A stretch of DNA of 25,348 bases from an uncultured Oscillospiraceae bacterium (GCA_910588635.1 CAJUPW010000009.1:1-25348), one strand, 5' to 3'. Counted from the stretch's first letter, positions 1 through 6,991 are shown. A program made the numbers and translations. The notes: generated by a model from the letters alone, not told the origin.

Positions 1-1
1 G

Positions 2-238
2 GAGTACGGTTTGGAACAGGTCTACAACGTGATCGACAGCCGCTACCGCAGCCGCAGGCCGCTGATCGTCACCACCAACCTGTCCCTCCAGGACTTGCAG
101 CACCCCCAGGACACCGCCCACGCCCGCATCTATGACCGGCTGTTGGAGATGTGCGCCCCTATCCGTTTTTCCGGCGAGAACTTCCGAAAGGCCACAGCAC
201 AGGACAAGCTGGCACGTTTGAAAAATTTGATAGACTGA
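2..238 (+). CDS. DnaC-like ATP-binding helicase loader, C-terminal fragment
   Basis: This is the last 78 codons of a gene whose beginning lies left of the window; the frame is open from base 2 to the TGA at 236-238. The fragment has the end of an AAA+ domain of the DnaC/IstB type: a strand ending in TTNL (sensor 1 region), the arginine-finger-like segment ARIYDRLLEM, and a final basic helix. Proteins of this family load the replicative helicase, and copies sit in the replication modules of conjugative elements. The tnpW gene 12 bases downstream supports a mobile-element origin. An internal TTG at 11 is not a credible start, since homology-like sequence continues before it. The catalytic Walker A part is not visible, so completeness cannot be judged. 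Confidence 0.75.
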   Translation, partial: EYGLEQVYNVIDSRYRSRRPLIVTTNLSLQDLQHPQDTAHARIYDRLLEMCAPIRFSGENFRKATAQDKLARLKNLID

Positions 239-250
239 AAGGAGCCGCCT

Positions 251-454
251 ATGGCAAACAAACTTCCCAACGCTACCGCAGGCATGACCTTCCCCCGACC
301 CAAGCCGGACACCCCGCCCTCAATGGTGAAGAAAATCGGCAAGACCACCTATCTTGTGTGGGCGCATTTCAGTGAAACCAGCACCGAGACAATGGAGGAC
401 AAAATCAAGCGTATGCTCCGTGAGGAAGTCCGCCAAATGATGGCGCAGGAGTAA
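251..454 (+). CDS. tnpW: Transposon-encoded TnpW-family protein
   Basis: A 67-residue protein of the TnpW family, small proteins of unknown function found next to dnaC-like genes in conjugative and transposable elements of gut Firmicutes. Visible features are a Pro-rich start (FPRPKPDTPPSMVKKIGKTT), a short beta segment TTYLVWAHFSE, and a charged C-terminal helix with MEDKIKRMLREEV. The ATG at 251 follows an AAAGGAG site and begins 12 bases after the stop of the upstream gene, so the two are probably cotranscribed. A hairpin terminator follows. The identification rests on the characteristic sequence and on the neighbour. A molecular role is not known to me. Confidence 0.75.
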   Translation: MANKLPNATAGMTFPRPKPDTPPSMVKKIGKTTYLVWAHFSETSTETMEDKIKRMLREEVRQMMAQE

Positions 455-469
455 GCGCCGCATGAGCAG

Positions 470-497
470 GCCGGGAGCCATGAGGCCCCCGGCTTTT
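470..497 (+). terminator. Rho-independent terminator after tnpW
   Basis: GCCGGG (470-475) pairs with CCCGGC (488-493). The stem continues through GCC/GGC around an ATGA loop, with one bulge on each side, and is followed by TTTT at 494-497. It would end the dnaC-tnpW transcript and isolate the feo operon. Confidence 0.7.
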
Positions 498-620
498 GCT
501 GTGTCGATTTTTTGAATATTCTATGAACCGTATTAAAAAGTCCTTGACAACTCGTTTCAGGGGTAGCAGATTTGTGGATATTCACAAAAACGCTCCTCCC
601 ACGAAAAGCTCTGCGCATAA

Positions 621-636
621 GTTAGTATATTCTAAC
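621..636. promoter_or_regulatory. Operator-like inverted repeat, feo site 1
   Basis: GTTAG-TATATT-CTAAC is a perfect 5+5 bp inverted repeat with a 6-bp spacer. It lies about 30 bp upstream of the feoA -35 box. The same half-sites and spacing recur at 709-724 and, with one change, at 1222-1237, which suggests binding of one dimeric regulator. The halves resemble the TTAG/CTAA core of DtxR/IdeR boxes, but the spacing differs, so the regulator is not identified. Confidence 0.5.
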
Positions 637-664
637 CAAAAAGCAAGTTTTTCTTTCAAGCCTC

Positions 665-693
665 TTGACAATGGCGGTTAGCAATGGTAAACT
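665..693 (+). promoter_or_regulatory. Promoter of the feo operon
   Basis: TTGACA (665-670), a 17-bp spacer and TAAACT (688-693) with an extended TGG before the -10. A degenerate copy of the feo inverted repeat (GTTAG at 677-681, TAAAC at 688-692) overlaps the spacer and -10, so a repressor bound here would block RNA polymerase. The predicted transcript starts near base 700 and runs through site 3 before feoA. Confidence 0.65.
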
Positions 694-707
694 AAGACCG
701 ATTTCGA

Positions 708-725
708 GGTTAGTTCCTGCTAACC
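708..725. promoter_or_regulatory. Operator-like inverted repeat, feo site 3
   Basis: GGTTAG-TTCCTG-CTAACC is a perfect 6+6 bp inverted repeat just downstream of the predicted start of transcription and 24 bp before the feoA ATG. It shares half-sites and spacing with sites 1 and 4. Such a location suits repression by roadblock or by occlusion of polymerase. Confidence 0.5.
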
Positions 726-748
726 GCATTGTAGGAGGAGGCGAAAAA

Positions 749-961
749 ATGATGCCGCTGACAATGGCAAAAGTGGGGGAGACTGCTACCATCCGCAAAA
801 TCTCCGGCAAGGACGATGCGCGCCAGCATCTGGCGGAGCTGGGCTTTGTGGTGGACAGCGATATAACGGTAGTCAGCGAAATTGCGGGAAACCTGATCGT
901 CCAGGTGAAGGACAGCCGGATTGCGCTGGACAAGACCATGGCAAACCGCATTATGATTTAA
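749..961 (+). CDS. feoA: FeoA-family ferrous iron transport accessory protein (first copy)
   Basis: A 70-residue FeoA protein. FeoA is a small cytosolic SH3-like beta-barrel that assists the FeoB Fe(II) transporter. The sequence has the family layout: an opening MAKVGETATIRKISG, a central helix with HLAELGF, then VVDSDITVVSEIAGNLIVQVKDSRIALD and the terminal MANRIMI. The reading frame is open from 665, but that part overlaps the promoter, so I place the start at the ATG at 749, 10 bases after AGGAGG. An ATG directly after it (752) is equally possible. A second feoA follows 23 bases downstream and feoB after that, so the unit is a feoAAB operon. Confidence 0.88.
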   Translation: MMPLTMAKVGETATIRKISGKDDARQHLAELGFVVDSDITVVSEIAGNLIVQVKDSRIALDKTMANRIMI

Positions 962-984
962 GAATCAAAAAGGAGGAGAGCAAG

Positions 985-1206
985 ATGAAAACGCTGAAAG
1001 ATGTGAAGGTAGGCGAAACCGTGACCGTGGTGAAGCTGCACGGCGAAGGTCCGGTAAAGCGCCGGATTATGGATATGGGCATCACCAAAGGCGTGGAAAT
1101 CCTTGTGCGCAAGGTCGCTCCCTTGGGGGACCCTATGGAATTGAATGTCCGGGGCTATGAGCTCAGCGTGCGGAAGGCTGACGCGGAAATGATTGAAGTC
1201 CGCTAA
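985..1206 (+). CDS. feoA: FeoA-family ferrous iron transport accessory protein (second copy)
   Basis: A 73-residue FeoA-domain protein, a divergent paralogue of the preceding gene. It shows VKVGETVTVVKLHGEGPVKR, then RIMDMGITKGVEI with the conserved MG(I/L)xxG turn, then VAPLGDPMELNVRGYELSVRKADA and a final MIEV strand, which is closer to the family consensus than the first copy. The ATG follows an AAAGGAGGAGAGC site. Tandem FeoA proteins encoded with one FeoB are common in Clostridia, and each may contact the G-protein domain of FeoB. The spacer to feoB (52 bases) contains another operator-like repeat and a possible internal promoter. Confidence 0.9.
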   Translation: MKTLKDVKVGETVTVVKLHGEGPVKRRIMDMGITKGVEILVRKVAPLGDPMELNVRGYELSVRKADAEMIEVR

Positions 1207-1211
1207 ATTTT

Positions 1212-1239
1212 TTGACTGTAGGTTAGCTATATCTAATAT
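1212..1239 (+). promoter_or_regulatory. Possible internal promoter with operator-like repeat (feo site 4)
   Basis: TTGACT (1212-1217), 16 bp, TAATAT (1234-1239) forms a candidate promoter directly before feoB. GTTAG-CTATAT-CTAAT (1222-1237) lies in its spacer, a near-copy of the repeats upstream of feoA and at a similar position relative to the -35. The promoter itself is weak by sequence; the recurrence of the repeat is what makes it notable. Confidence 0.45.
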
Positions 1240-1258
1240 CTGAGAGGAGAGCATCAAA

Positions 1259-3460
1259 ATGGACATAAAAATTGCCCTGGCGGGCAACCCCAACTGCGGC
1301 AAGACCACCCTGTTCAACGCCCTCACCGGCTCCAGCCAGTACGTGGGTAACTGGCCCGGTGTTACCGTGGAAAAGAAGGAGGGCAGGCTGAAGGGTCATA
1401 AGGATGTGGTCATCCAGGACCTGCCCGGCATCTACTCCCTGTCCCCTTACACTCTGGAGGAGGTGGTGGCCCGGAGCTATCTGGTGAACGAGAAGCCGGA
1501 TGCCATCCTCAACATTGTGGACGGAACCAACATCGAGCGGAACCTCTACCTTACCACCCAACTGATCGAGCTGGGCCTGCCCGTGGTAGTGGCCGTGAAC
1601 ATGATCGACCTGGTGCGGAAAAACGGCGACACCATCGACCTTGCCAAGCTGGGTAAAGCCCTGGGCTGTGAGGTAGTCGAGATGAGCGCCCTCAAGGGCG
1701 AGGGCGGCATGGCGGCAGCGGAAAAGGCCGTGGCTCTGGCGCAGAAGAAGCAGGCCGGGGAGCTGCCCCATGTGTTCACGGGCAGCGTGGAACACGCCCT
1801 GGCCCACATTGAGGAATCCATCCAGAGCAAGGTGTCGGCGGGCTATCTCCGCTGGTACGCCATCAAGGTTTTTGAGCGGGATCAAAAGGTCATGGAGGAA
1901 ATGGGTCTCGCCCCCGACCTGAGAGCCCACCTGGAGGAGCACATAGCCGACTGTGAAAAGGAATTGGACGACGATGCGGAGTCTATTATCACCAATCAGC
2001 GGTATTCTTACATCAACTCTGTGGTCACCAAGGCGGTGAAGAAAAAGGCGGCAAAAGGCAGCCTGTCCGTCTCGGACAAGATCGACCAGATCGTCACCAA
2101 CCGAATTCTGGCCCTGCCCATCTTCGCGGTGATCATGTTCTGCATCTACGCCATCGCTATGGGTGCTTCCGTTGCAGACGGCGGCGTGGGCATTGGTACT
2201 TTTGGCACCGATTGGGCCAACGATACACTGTTCGGCGAGATCGTCCCCAATTTCTTTGACGGCATCCTCACCTCCCTGGGCGTCAGCGGCTGGCTGTACG
2301 GTCTGATTATGGACGGCATCGTGGCCGGCGTGGGTGCCGTCCTGGGCTTTGTGCCTCAAATGCTGGTGCTGTTCCTGCTGCTGGCTATTCTGGAGGATGT
2401 GGGCTATATGGCCCGTGTTGCCTTCATCATGGACCGCATCTTCCGCCGCTTTGGCCTCTCCGGCAAGAGCTTCATCCCCATGCTGGTAGCCACCGGCTGC
2501 GGCGTCCCCGGCATCATGGCCTCCCGGACCATTGAGCAGGACCGGGACCGGAAAATGACCATCATGACCACCGGCTTCATCCCCTGCGGGGCAAAAATGC
2601 CCATCATCGGCCTGTTCGCAGGCGCGGTGTTCGGCGGGTCCGCTCTGGTGGCCGTCTCCGCCTTCTTCATCGGTATTGCCGCCGTGGTGATCTCCGGCAT
2701 CATGCTGAAAAAGTTCAAAGCCTTTGCCGGAGAGCCTGCCCCCTTTGTCATGGAGCTGCCCGCCTACCACGCTCCCTCCGCTTCTAATGTCCTGCGGGCC
2801 ACTTGGGAACGGGGCTGGAGCTTCATCAAGCGGGCCGGGACGGTGATCCTGCTGTCTACCATCGTGCTGTGGTTCCTCCAGGGCTACGGCTTTACTGACG
2901 GCGTGTTTGGCCCGGTGGAGGACAACAATACCTCCCTACTGGCCGCTATCGGCAATGCCATCGCCTGGATTTTCTATCCTCTGGGCTGGACGGGCGATAT
3001 GGCCTGGAAGGCCACCGTGGCCTCCTTCACCGGCCTGATCGCTAAGGAGAATGTTGTGGGCACCATGGCCACGCTCTACCACTTCGCCGGTGAGGTCAGT
3101 GAGAACGGCGAGGAGATCTGGGCCCTGGTGGGGGCGGACTTCGGCGCCATCACCGCCTACAGCTTCATGATCTTCAATCTGCTGTGCGCCCCCTGCTTCG
3201 CCGCCATGGGAGCCATCAAGCGGGAGATGAATAACGCCAAGTGGACCGCCTTTGCCATCGGCTATATGTGCGTGTTCGCCTATATGATCTCCCTGATTGT
3301 CTACCAGCTCGGTGGGCTGATCACGGGTGCCGCCAGCTTCAGCCTGTGGACCGTTGCGGCCTTGGTTCTGTTGGCCGGTATCCTCTACCTGCTGTTCCGC
3401 AAGGGTTATCAGGGCGAGGAGAACGCCCGGCGGCTGACCTCCGTGGCCGCCGTACAGTGA
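1259..3460 (+). CDS. feoB: Ferrous iron transport protein B (FeoB)
   Basis: A 733-residue FeoB, the inner-membrane Fe(II) transporter with an N-terminal GTPase-like domain. G-protein motifs are complete: G1 GNPNCGKT (9-16), the G2 threonine in GVTVEKKEG (about 36), G3 DLPG (54-57) and G4 NMID (114-117). A helical linker (about 170-275) follows. The membrane part starts near residue 280 and contains the two Gate regions with the conserved Cys motifs GCGVPGIMASRTI, FIPCGAKMP and, later, LLCAPCFAAMG. The length is normal for Firmicutes and no domain is missing. The ATG at 1259 gives the usual family N-terminus and follows a GAGAGGAGAG site. It is encoded after two feoA genes and before a Cys-rich FeoB-associated protein. 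Expression is probably iron-regulated through the GTTAG-N6-CTAAC sites. Confidence 0.97.
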   Translation: MDIKIALAGNPNCGKTTLFNALTGSSQYVGNWPGVTVEKKEGRLKGHKDVVIQDLPGIYSLSPYTLEEVVARSYLVNEKPDAILNIVDGTNIERNLYLTTQLIELGLPVVVAVNMIDLVRKNGDTIDLAKLGKALGCEVVEMSALKGEGGMAAAEKAVALAQKKQAGELPHVFTGSVEHALAHIEESIQSKVSAGYLRWYAIKVFERDQKVMEEMGLAPDLRAHLEEHIADCEKELDDDAESIITNQRYSYINSVVTKAVKKKAAKGSLSVSDKIDQIVTNRILALPIFAVIMFCIYAIAMGASVADGGVGIGTFGTDWANDTLFGEIVPNFFDGILTSLGVSGWLYGLIMDGIVAGVGAVLGFVPQMLVLFLLLAILEDVGYMARVAFIMDRIFRRFGLSGKSFIPMLVATGCGVPGIMASRTIEQDRDRKMTIMTTGFIPCGAKMPIIGLFAGAVFGGSALVAVSAFFIGIAAVVISGIMLKKFKAFAGEPAPFVMELPAYHAPSASNVLRATWERGWSFIKRAGTVILLSTIVLWFLQGYGFTDGVFGPVEDNNTSLLAAIGNAIAWIFYPLGWTGDMAWKATVASFTGLIAKENVVGTMATLYHFAGEVSENGEEIWALVGADFGAITAYSFMIFNLLCAPCFAAMGAIKREMNNAKWTAFAIGYMCVFAYMISLIVYQLGGLITGAASFSLWTVAALVLLAGILYLLFRKGYQGEENARRLTSVAAVQ

Positions 3461-3474
3461 GGGGGTAACGATAC

Positions 3475-3609
3475 ATGACTCTTGGAGAAATTGTCGTTCT
3501 GCTGGTACTGGCAGGCGTTGTGGCACTGGCTGTCCGGTCTTTGTGGAAGTCACGCAAATCCGGCGGAGGCTGCAACGGCGACTGCGGGAACTGCCGCGGC
3601 TGTCACTAA
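3475..3609 (+). CDS. FeoB-associated Cys-rich membrane protein
   Basis: A 44-residue protein encoded 14 bases after feoB, starting at an ATG behind a GAGGGGGTAACGATAC site. It has one N-terminal membrane segment (about residues 3-21, EIVVLLVLAGVVALAVR), then a short basic linker and a Cys-rich tail containing CNGDCGNCRGC. This is the layout of the FeoB_associated family: tiny single-pass proteins encoded directly after feoB in Firmicutes, whose cysteines are presumed to bind metal or help iron delivery. The function is inferred from family and position; direct biochemical evidence is not known to me. Confidence 0.88.
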   Translation: MTLGEIVVLLVLAGVVALAVRSLWKSRKSGGGCNGDCGNCRGCH

Positions 3610-3655
3610 AAACTTCAAATCAGCAAGAAGCGGCTGTTTTACGCCCAAGGAGACT

Positions 3656-3760
3656 ATGGCCTGTGGCAGTGTTCAGAGCCTTGCCATCAGCGCATCCGCC
3701 GTTGACCAAAAGGCTCCGTCGGACGAACTGATTGCCAAAACCGCCGCCGCTTTGAAATAA
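3656..3760 (+). CDS. Doubtful 34-residue ORF between feo and the dehydrogenase
   Basis: An ATG at 3656 opens 34 codons reading MACGSVQSLAISASAVDQ and ending in ELIAKTAAALK before TAA at 3758-3760. An AAGGAG lies only 3 bases before the ATG, which is too close for a good ribosome site. All three frames of 3610-3730 are largely open, so the ORF may be chance. The amphipathic, Ala/Lys-rich end and the position in an operon leave a small-protein role possible. I recognise no family. Confidence 0.25.
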   Translation: MACGSVQSLAISASAVDQKAPSDELIAKTAAALK

Positions 3761-3773
3761 GGGAGGAGATGCA

Positions 3774-4742
3774 ATGGTAAACGTAGTTTTAGCGGGCCAG
3801 TACCCCGCCGGGACCTTTGAGAAGCTCCGGGTTATGCTGCCCGAGGCGCAGTTCGGTCTGAAGGCCGTCGATACTCTGGAGGCCTACGACGCCATGACAG
3901 ATGCGGAGATCATGATCCTGCGCATTTTCAAGGCTCCGAAGGAAGTGATTCTGCGCAACCCCAAGCTGAAGATGATCCTGCGCTGGGGGGCGGGCTACGA
4001 CTCTGTAGATATTCAGGCCGCCGGGGAGCGGGGTATCCTAGTAACCAACACCCCTGGAGCCAACGCCGGTGCGGTGTCCGAGCTGGCAGTGATGCTGATG
4101 CTGGCGGTGGGGCGAAGGCTCCTTTGCCACACCAGGAGCTTGTCCCAGGGCGAGTGGAGCAAAAACACCTATCTGAACAGCTCCTTCTGCCTGAACAACA
4201 AGCTGGTGGGCATTGTGGGCGGCGGCAGCATCGGCCGTCAGGTGGCAGCCAAGGTCCAGGCCTTCGGCGCACGGGTGCAGTACTACGACCCCTACCGCCT
4301 CCCCACAGAGCTGGAGGAGCAATGCCGCATGACCTATGTGCCCCTTGAGACTTTGATTGAGACCTCCGACATCATCAGCCTTCATGTGCCTCTGCTGGAC
4401 TCCACCCGCCACATGCTGGGCGGGGAGGAGATGAAACGGATGAAGGACGGGGCCATCATCATCAACACCGCACGGGGCGGTCTGGTGGATGACGAGGCCC
4501 TAGTCCGGGCGGTGCGCTCCGGCAAACTGGCCGGGGCCGGTCTGGACGGCGTGGAGCGGGAGCCCCTTCCCGCCGGCGACCCGCTGCTGACGGAGCCAAA
4601 TATCATCGTTACCCCCCACATTGGCGGCGGGACGGCGGATATCGGAGATGTGATTATTCCTATGCTTGTTCAGGATATCCGGAATTTCGCAGCGGGCAAG
4701 AAGCCAGAGCATGTTGTGAATTGGAAGTTCCTGGACATATAA
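3774..4742 (+). CDS. D-isomer-specific 2-hydroxyacid dehydrogenase (SerA-like)
   Basis: A 322-residue NAD(P)-dependent dehydrogenase of the D-2-hydroxyacid / phosphoglycerate dehydrogenase family. It has the nucleotide-binding GGGSIG (149-154) and the acidic D172 after the second strand, which favours NAD. The catalytic triad is complete: Arg234 in NTARGG, Glu263 in EREP and His282 in PHIGGG. The substrate-side segment RWGAGYDSVD (70-79) is also typical. The substrate is not deducible; it could be 3-phosphoglycerate, glyoxylate/hydroxypyruvate or another 2-oxoacid. The ATG follows AAGGGAGGAG with good spacing. It lies downstream of feoB with no clear terminator between, so it may be cotranscribed with the iron genes, but a functional link is not evident. 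Confidence 0.9.
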   Translation: MVNVVLAGQYPAGTFEKLRVMLPEAQFGLKAVDTLEAYDAMTDAEIMILRIFKAPKEVILRNPKLKMILRWGAGYDSVDIQAAGERGILVTNTPGANAGAVSELAVMLMLAVGRRLLCHTRSLSQGEWSKNTYLNSSFCLNNKLVGIVGGGSIGRQVAAKVQAFGARVQYYDPYRLPTELEEQCRMTYVPLETLIETSDIISLHVPLLDSTRHMLGGEEMKRMKDGAIIINTARGGLVDDEALVRAVRSGKLAGAGLDGVEREPLPAGDPLLTEPNIIVTPHIGGGTADIGDVIIPMLVQDIRNFAAGKKPEHVVNWKFLDI

Positions 4743-4980
4743 CTAGTTTCCAGGTATTACCTACTGTTTGATTTCGCGGGATAAGCTGTGATAAAGATTT
4801 TGGATGCTTAAAATTCTTTTGTAAAGTGGAATTTACAACTCGACCGCTGACATATAAGGAGTTCAAGTCCCTTTATTTACACGTTTTGCACTCAAATTTT
4901 GAACTGATTGTATTTATCTGGTGACGCATTGTAGATAAATAGAAAAGTTTAAAAGTCTTGACATGTCAAGGCTTTTAAGC
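4743..4980. other. AT-rich gene-free stretch between dehydrogenase and tRNA-Leu
   Basis: About 240 bases of markedly lower GC than the surroundings, with no credible ORF. It holds an AAATTC...GAATTT inverted repeat (4811-4834), a GTAAA-N6-TTTAC repeat (4821-4836) and the palindrome described separately at 4951-4976. The composition shift next to a tRNA 3' end suits a junction between mobile and resident DNA, but no recombinase or duplicated attachment core can be shown inside the window. Confidence 0.5.
4951..4976. terminator. Near-perfect palindrome, probable bidirectional terminator
   Basis: The 26 bases AAAAGTCTTGACA / TGTCAAGGCTTTT form an inverted repeat with a single mismatch, and partial pairing continues to 4947-4980. 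Read as RNA it gives a stem ending in CTTTT on either strand. It could end the dehydrogenase transcript and also stop readthrough from the tRNA side. A protein-binding palindrome (TTGACATGTCAA core) is an alternative. Confidence 0.5.
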
Positions 4981-5044
4981 AAAAAACGACCCTACCCAAT
5001 CTGAACAACTGACAACAGTCTGTTCAAATTGAGTAGGGTCGTTC
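4981..5044 (-). terminator. Terminator of tRNA-Leu
   Basis: On the minus strand a long stem starts with AACGACCCTAC directly after the tRNA 3' end. It returns with GTAGGGTCGTT followed by a T run (plus-strand 4981-4986 is AAAAAA). Inner bases also pair with few mismatches, giving an arm of about 24 nt. Confidence 0.8.
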
Positions 5045-5048
5045 CGGT

Positions 5049-5135
5049 TGGTGCGGCTGACGGGAGTCGAACCCGTACGCCCATCCGGACACAAGCACCT
5101 CAAGCTTGCCAGTCTACCAATTCCAGCACAGCCGC
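5049..5135 (-). tRNA. tRNA-Leu (GAG)
   Basis: Minus-strand class II tRNA of 87 nt with CCA encoded. The acceptor stem GCGGCTG pairs with CAGCCGC, with discriminator A and CCA at 5049-5052. The anticodon stem is CAAGC/GCTTG around loop TTGAGGT, giving anticodon GAG. A long variable arm follows, and the T arm is ACGGG-TTCGACT-CCCGT. It reads CUC and CUU leucine codons. A consensus promoter and a terminator bracket it, so it is a single-gene unit. Confidence 0.95.
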
Positions 5136-5140
5136 AAACT

Positions 5141-5158
5141 GCGGTCATTTTTGACCGC
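5141..5158 (-). other. Hairpin in the 5' leader of pre-tRNA-Leu
   Basis: GCGGTCA-N4-TGACCGC is a perfect 7-bp stem with an AAAA loop on the minus strand, lying between the promoter and the mature tRNA 5' end. With a start about 7 nt after the -10, the transcript would begin almost at this hairpin. It may protect the leader or influence RNase P processing. Confidence 0.6.
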
Positions 5159-5164
5159 TTGACT

Positions 5165-5193
5165 ATTATACTGTCTTGGCAAGGATTTGTCAA
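5165..5193 (-). promoter_or_regulatory. Consensus promoter of tRNA-Leu
   Basis: On the minus strand TTGACA (5193-5188), exactly 17 bp, TATAAT (5170-5165). Both hexamers match the SigA consensus at all positions, as expected for a strongly expressed stable RNA gene. Confidence 0.9.
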
Positions 5194-5230
5194 CGGATTT
5201 TTCAAGATTTTGTTTTGATTGCCCGGCGGC

Positions 5231-5260
5231 AAAAAACCGCCCCCGTGATTGGGGGCGGTT
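5231..5260 (-). terminator. Terminator of fhs
   Basis: On the minus strand AACCGCCCCC pairs with GGGGGCGGTT around a 6-nt loop and runs into a T run (AAAAAA at 5231-5236 on the plus strand). It lies 21 bases after the fhs stop. Confidence 0.9.
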
Positions 5261-5281
5261 CGAGTGTATGGGAAGAAATTT

Positions 5282-6949
5282 TTAGAACAGGCCGCTGATT
5301 CTGCCGTTCTCGTCGATGTCGATGCGCTCGGCGGCGGGCACCTTGGGCAGGCCGGGCATGGTCATGATGTCGCCGGTCTTGGCGACCAGGAAGCCGGCGC
5401 CGGCGTTGACCTTGACTTCGCGGATGGTGACCTTGAAGCCCCGGGGCGCGCCGATCTTGGTCTGGTCGTCGGAGAAAGAGAACTGGGTCTTGGCCATGCA
5501 GATGGGCATCTTGTCGAAGCCCAGCTCGGTGAGCTGCTGAATCTGCTTCTTGGCGGCGGGCACGATGGTCACGCCGTCGGCCCGGTAGACCTTGGTGGCG
5601 ATGGCGTTGAGCTTGTTCTCAATGGTGTCCTCGGTGTCGTAGACAAACTGGAAGTGATCCTGGCTCTTGTCCTCGGCCAGCTTGACGACCTCCTCGGCCA
5701 GGGCCTTGCCGCCCTCGCCGCCCTTGGCCCACACCTCGGACAGGCGGACATTGACGCCCAGCTCCTTGCACTTAGCCTCCACCAGGTCCAGCTCGGCCTT
5801 GGTATCGGTGGGGAAGGCGTTGATGGCCACCACACAAGGCAGGCCGTACACGTTCTTCACGTTATCCACGTGCTGCAGCAGGTTGGGCAGACCCTTCTCC
5901 AGGGCCTCCAGGTTCTCACTGTTCAGCTCGGCCTTGGGCACGCCGCCGTGGTACTTCAGAGCCCGGACGGTGGCCACAATCACAACGGCGTCGGGGTGGA
6001 ACCCGCCGGCGCGGCACTTGATGTCCAGGAACTTCTCAGCGCCCAGGTCGGCGGCAAAGCCGGCCTCGGTAACGGTGTAGTCGGCCAGCTTCATGGCGGT
6101 CTCGGTGGCCTGGATGGAGTTGCAGCCGTGGGCGATGTTGGCGAAGGGGCCGCCGTGGATAAAGGCGGGCGTGTGCTCCAGGGTCTGGACCAGGTTGGGC
6201 TTGATGGCGTCCTTCAGGACAGCGGCCATGGCGCCCTCGGCCTTCAGATCGTGGGCAGTGATGGGCTTGCCGGCGCGGCTGTAGCCAACCACCATTTTGG
6301 CCAGGCGCTCTTTCATGTCCATCAGGCCGGTGGACAGGCACAGCACGGCCATGATCTCAGAGGCCACCACAATGTCGAAGCCGTCCTCCCGAGGCACGCC
6401 GGAGGCCTTGCCGCCCAGGCCGCAGGTAATGTGGCGCAGCTGGCGGTCGTTCATGTCCACCACCCGCTTCCAGGTAATCTGGCGGGTATCAATGTCCAGG
6501 GCGTTGCCCTGCTGGATGTGGTTGTCGATGAGGGCGGCCAGCAGGTTGTTGGCGATGCCGATGGCGTTGAAGTCGCCGGTGAAGTGGAGGTTGATGTCCT
6601 CCATGGGGACCACCTGGGCGTAACCGCCGCCGGCGGCGCCGCCCTTCACGCCGAACACGGGGCCCAGAGAGGGCTCACGCAGGCAGACAATAGTCTTCTT
6701 GCCGATCTTGTTCAGAGCGTCGGCCAGACCCACAGAGGTGGTAGTCTTGCCCTCGCCGGCGGGGGTGGGGCTGATGGCGGTCACCAGAACCAGCTTGGAC
6801 TTGCGGGGCAGCTCCTTCAGGGCGTGGATATCCACTTTGGCTTTATAGTGGCCGTAGTGCTCCAGGTTTTCGGAACCGATGCCGATCTTGGCGGCGACCT
6901 CTTCAATGGGGAGCATAGTGGACTGCTGGGCAATTTCAATGTCAGTCAT
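5282..6949 (-). CDS. fhs: Formate-tetrahydrofolate ligase
   Basis: A 555-residue monofunctional formyl-THF synthetase, the ATP-dependent enzyme that joins formate to tetrahydrofolate. It also runs backwards to make ATP and formate in fermenters of purines or histidine. The P-loop PTPAGEGKTT (61-70) and the folate-region sequences GGGYAQVVPMEDINLHFTGD and RAGKPITAHDL are visible, and the length is typical (about 555). The frame is open further upstream, but that part covers the leader. The ATG at 6949 is chosen because GGAGG lies 9 bases before it and MTDIEIAQ is the family's usual start. The gene stands alone with its own promoter and terminator, divergent from the nhaC-hutH set. Confidence 0.97.
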   Translation of the reverse strand: MTDIEIAQQSTMLPIEEVAAKIGIGSENLEHYGHYKAKVDIHALKELPRKSKLVLVTAISPTPAGEGKTTTSVGLADALNKIGKKTIVCLREPSLGPVFGVKGGAAGGGYAQVVPMEDINLHFTGDFNAIGIANNLLAALIDNHIQQGNALDIDTRQITWKRVVDMNDRQLRHITCGLGGKASGVPREDGFDIVVASEIMAVLCLSTGLMDMKERLAKMVVGYSRAGKPITAHDLKAEGAMAAVLKDAIKPNLVQTLEHTPAFIHGGPFANIAHGCNSIQATETAMKLADYTVTEAGFAADLGAEKFLDIKCRAGGFHPDAVVIVATVRALKYHGGVPKAELNSENLEALEKGLPNLLQHVDNVKNVYGLPCVVAINAFPTDTKAELDLVEAKCKELGVNVRLSEVWAKGGEGGKALAEEVVKLAEDKSQDHFQFVYDTEDTIENKLNAIATKVYRADGVTIVPAAKKQIQQLTELGFDKMPICMAKTQFSFSDDQTKIGAPRGFKVTIREVKVNAGAGFLVAKTGDIMTMPGLPKVPAAERIDIDENGRISGLF

Positions 6950-6991
6950 GTTGGTGGGCCTCCTGCTTTCTATAAATTTTGTTGTTTTCCT

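Noticed and set aside
1223..2770. 515-codon minus-strand frame opposite feoB
   Set aside because: Same type of antisense artefact (Gly/His/Asp-rich); feoB is unmistakable on the other strand.
4856..4876. GGAGTTCAAGTCCC resembling a tRNA T arm, possible attachment-site remnant
   Set aside because: The stem pairs poorly, no acceptor or anticodon arm can be built around it, and no second copy is in the window.
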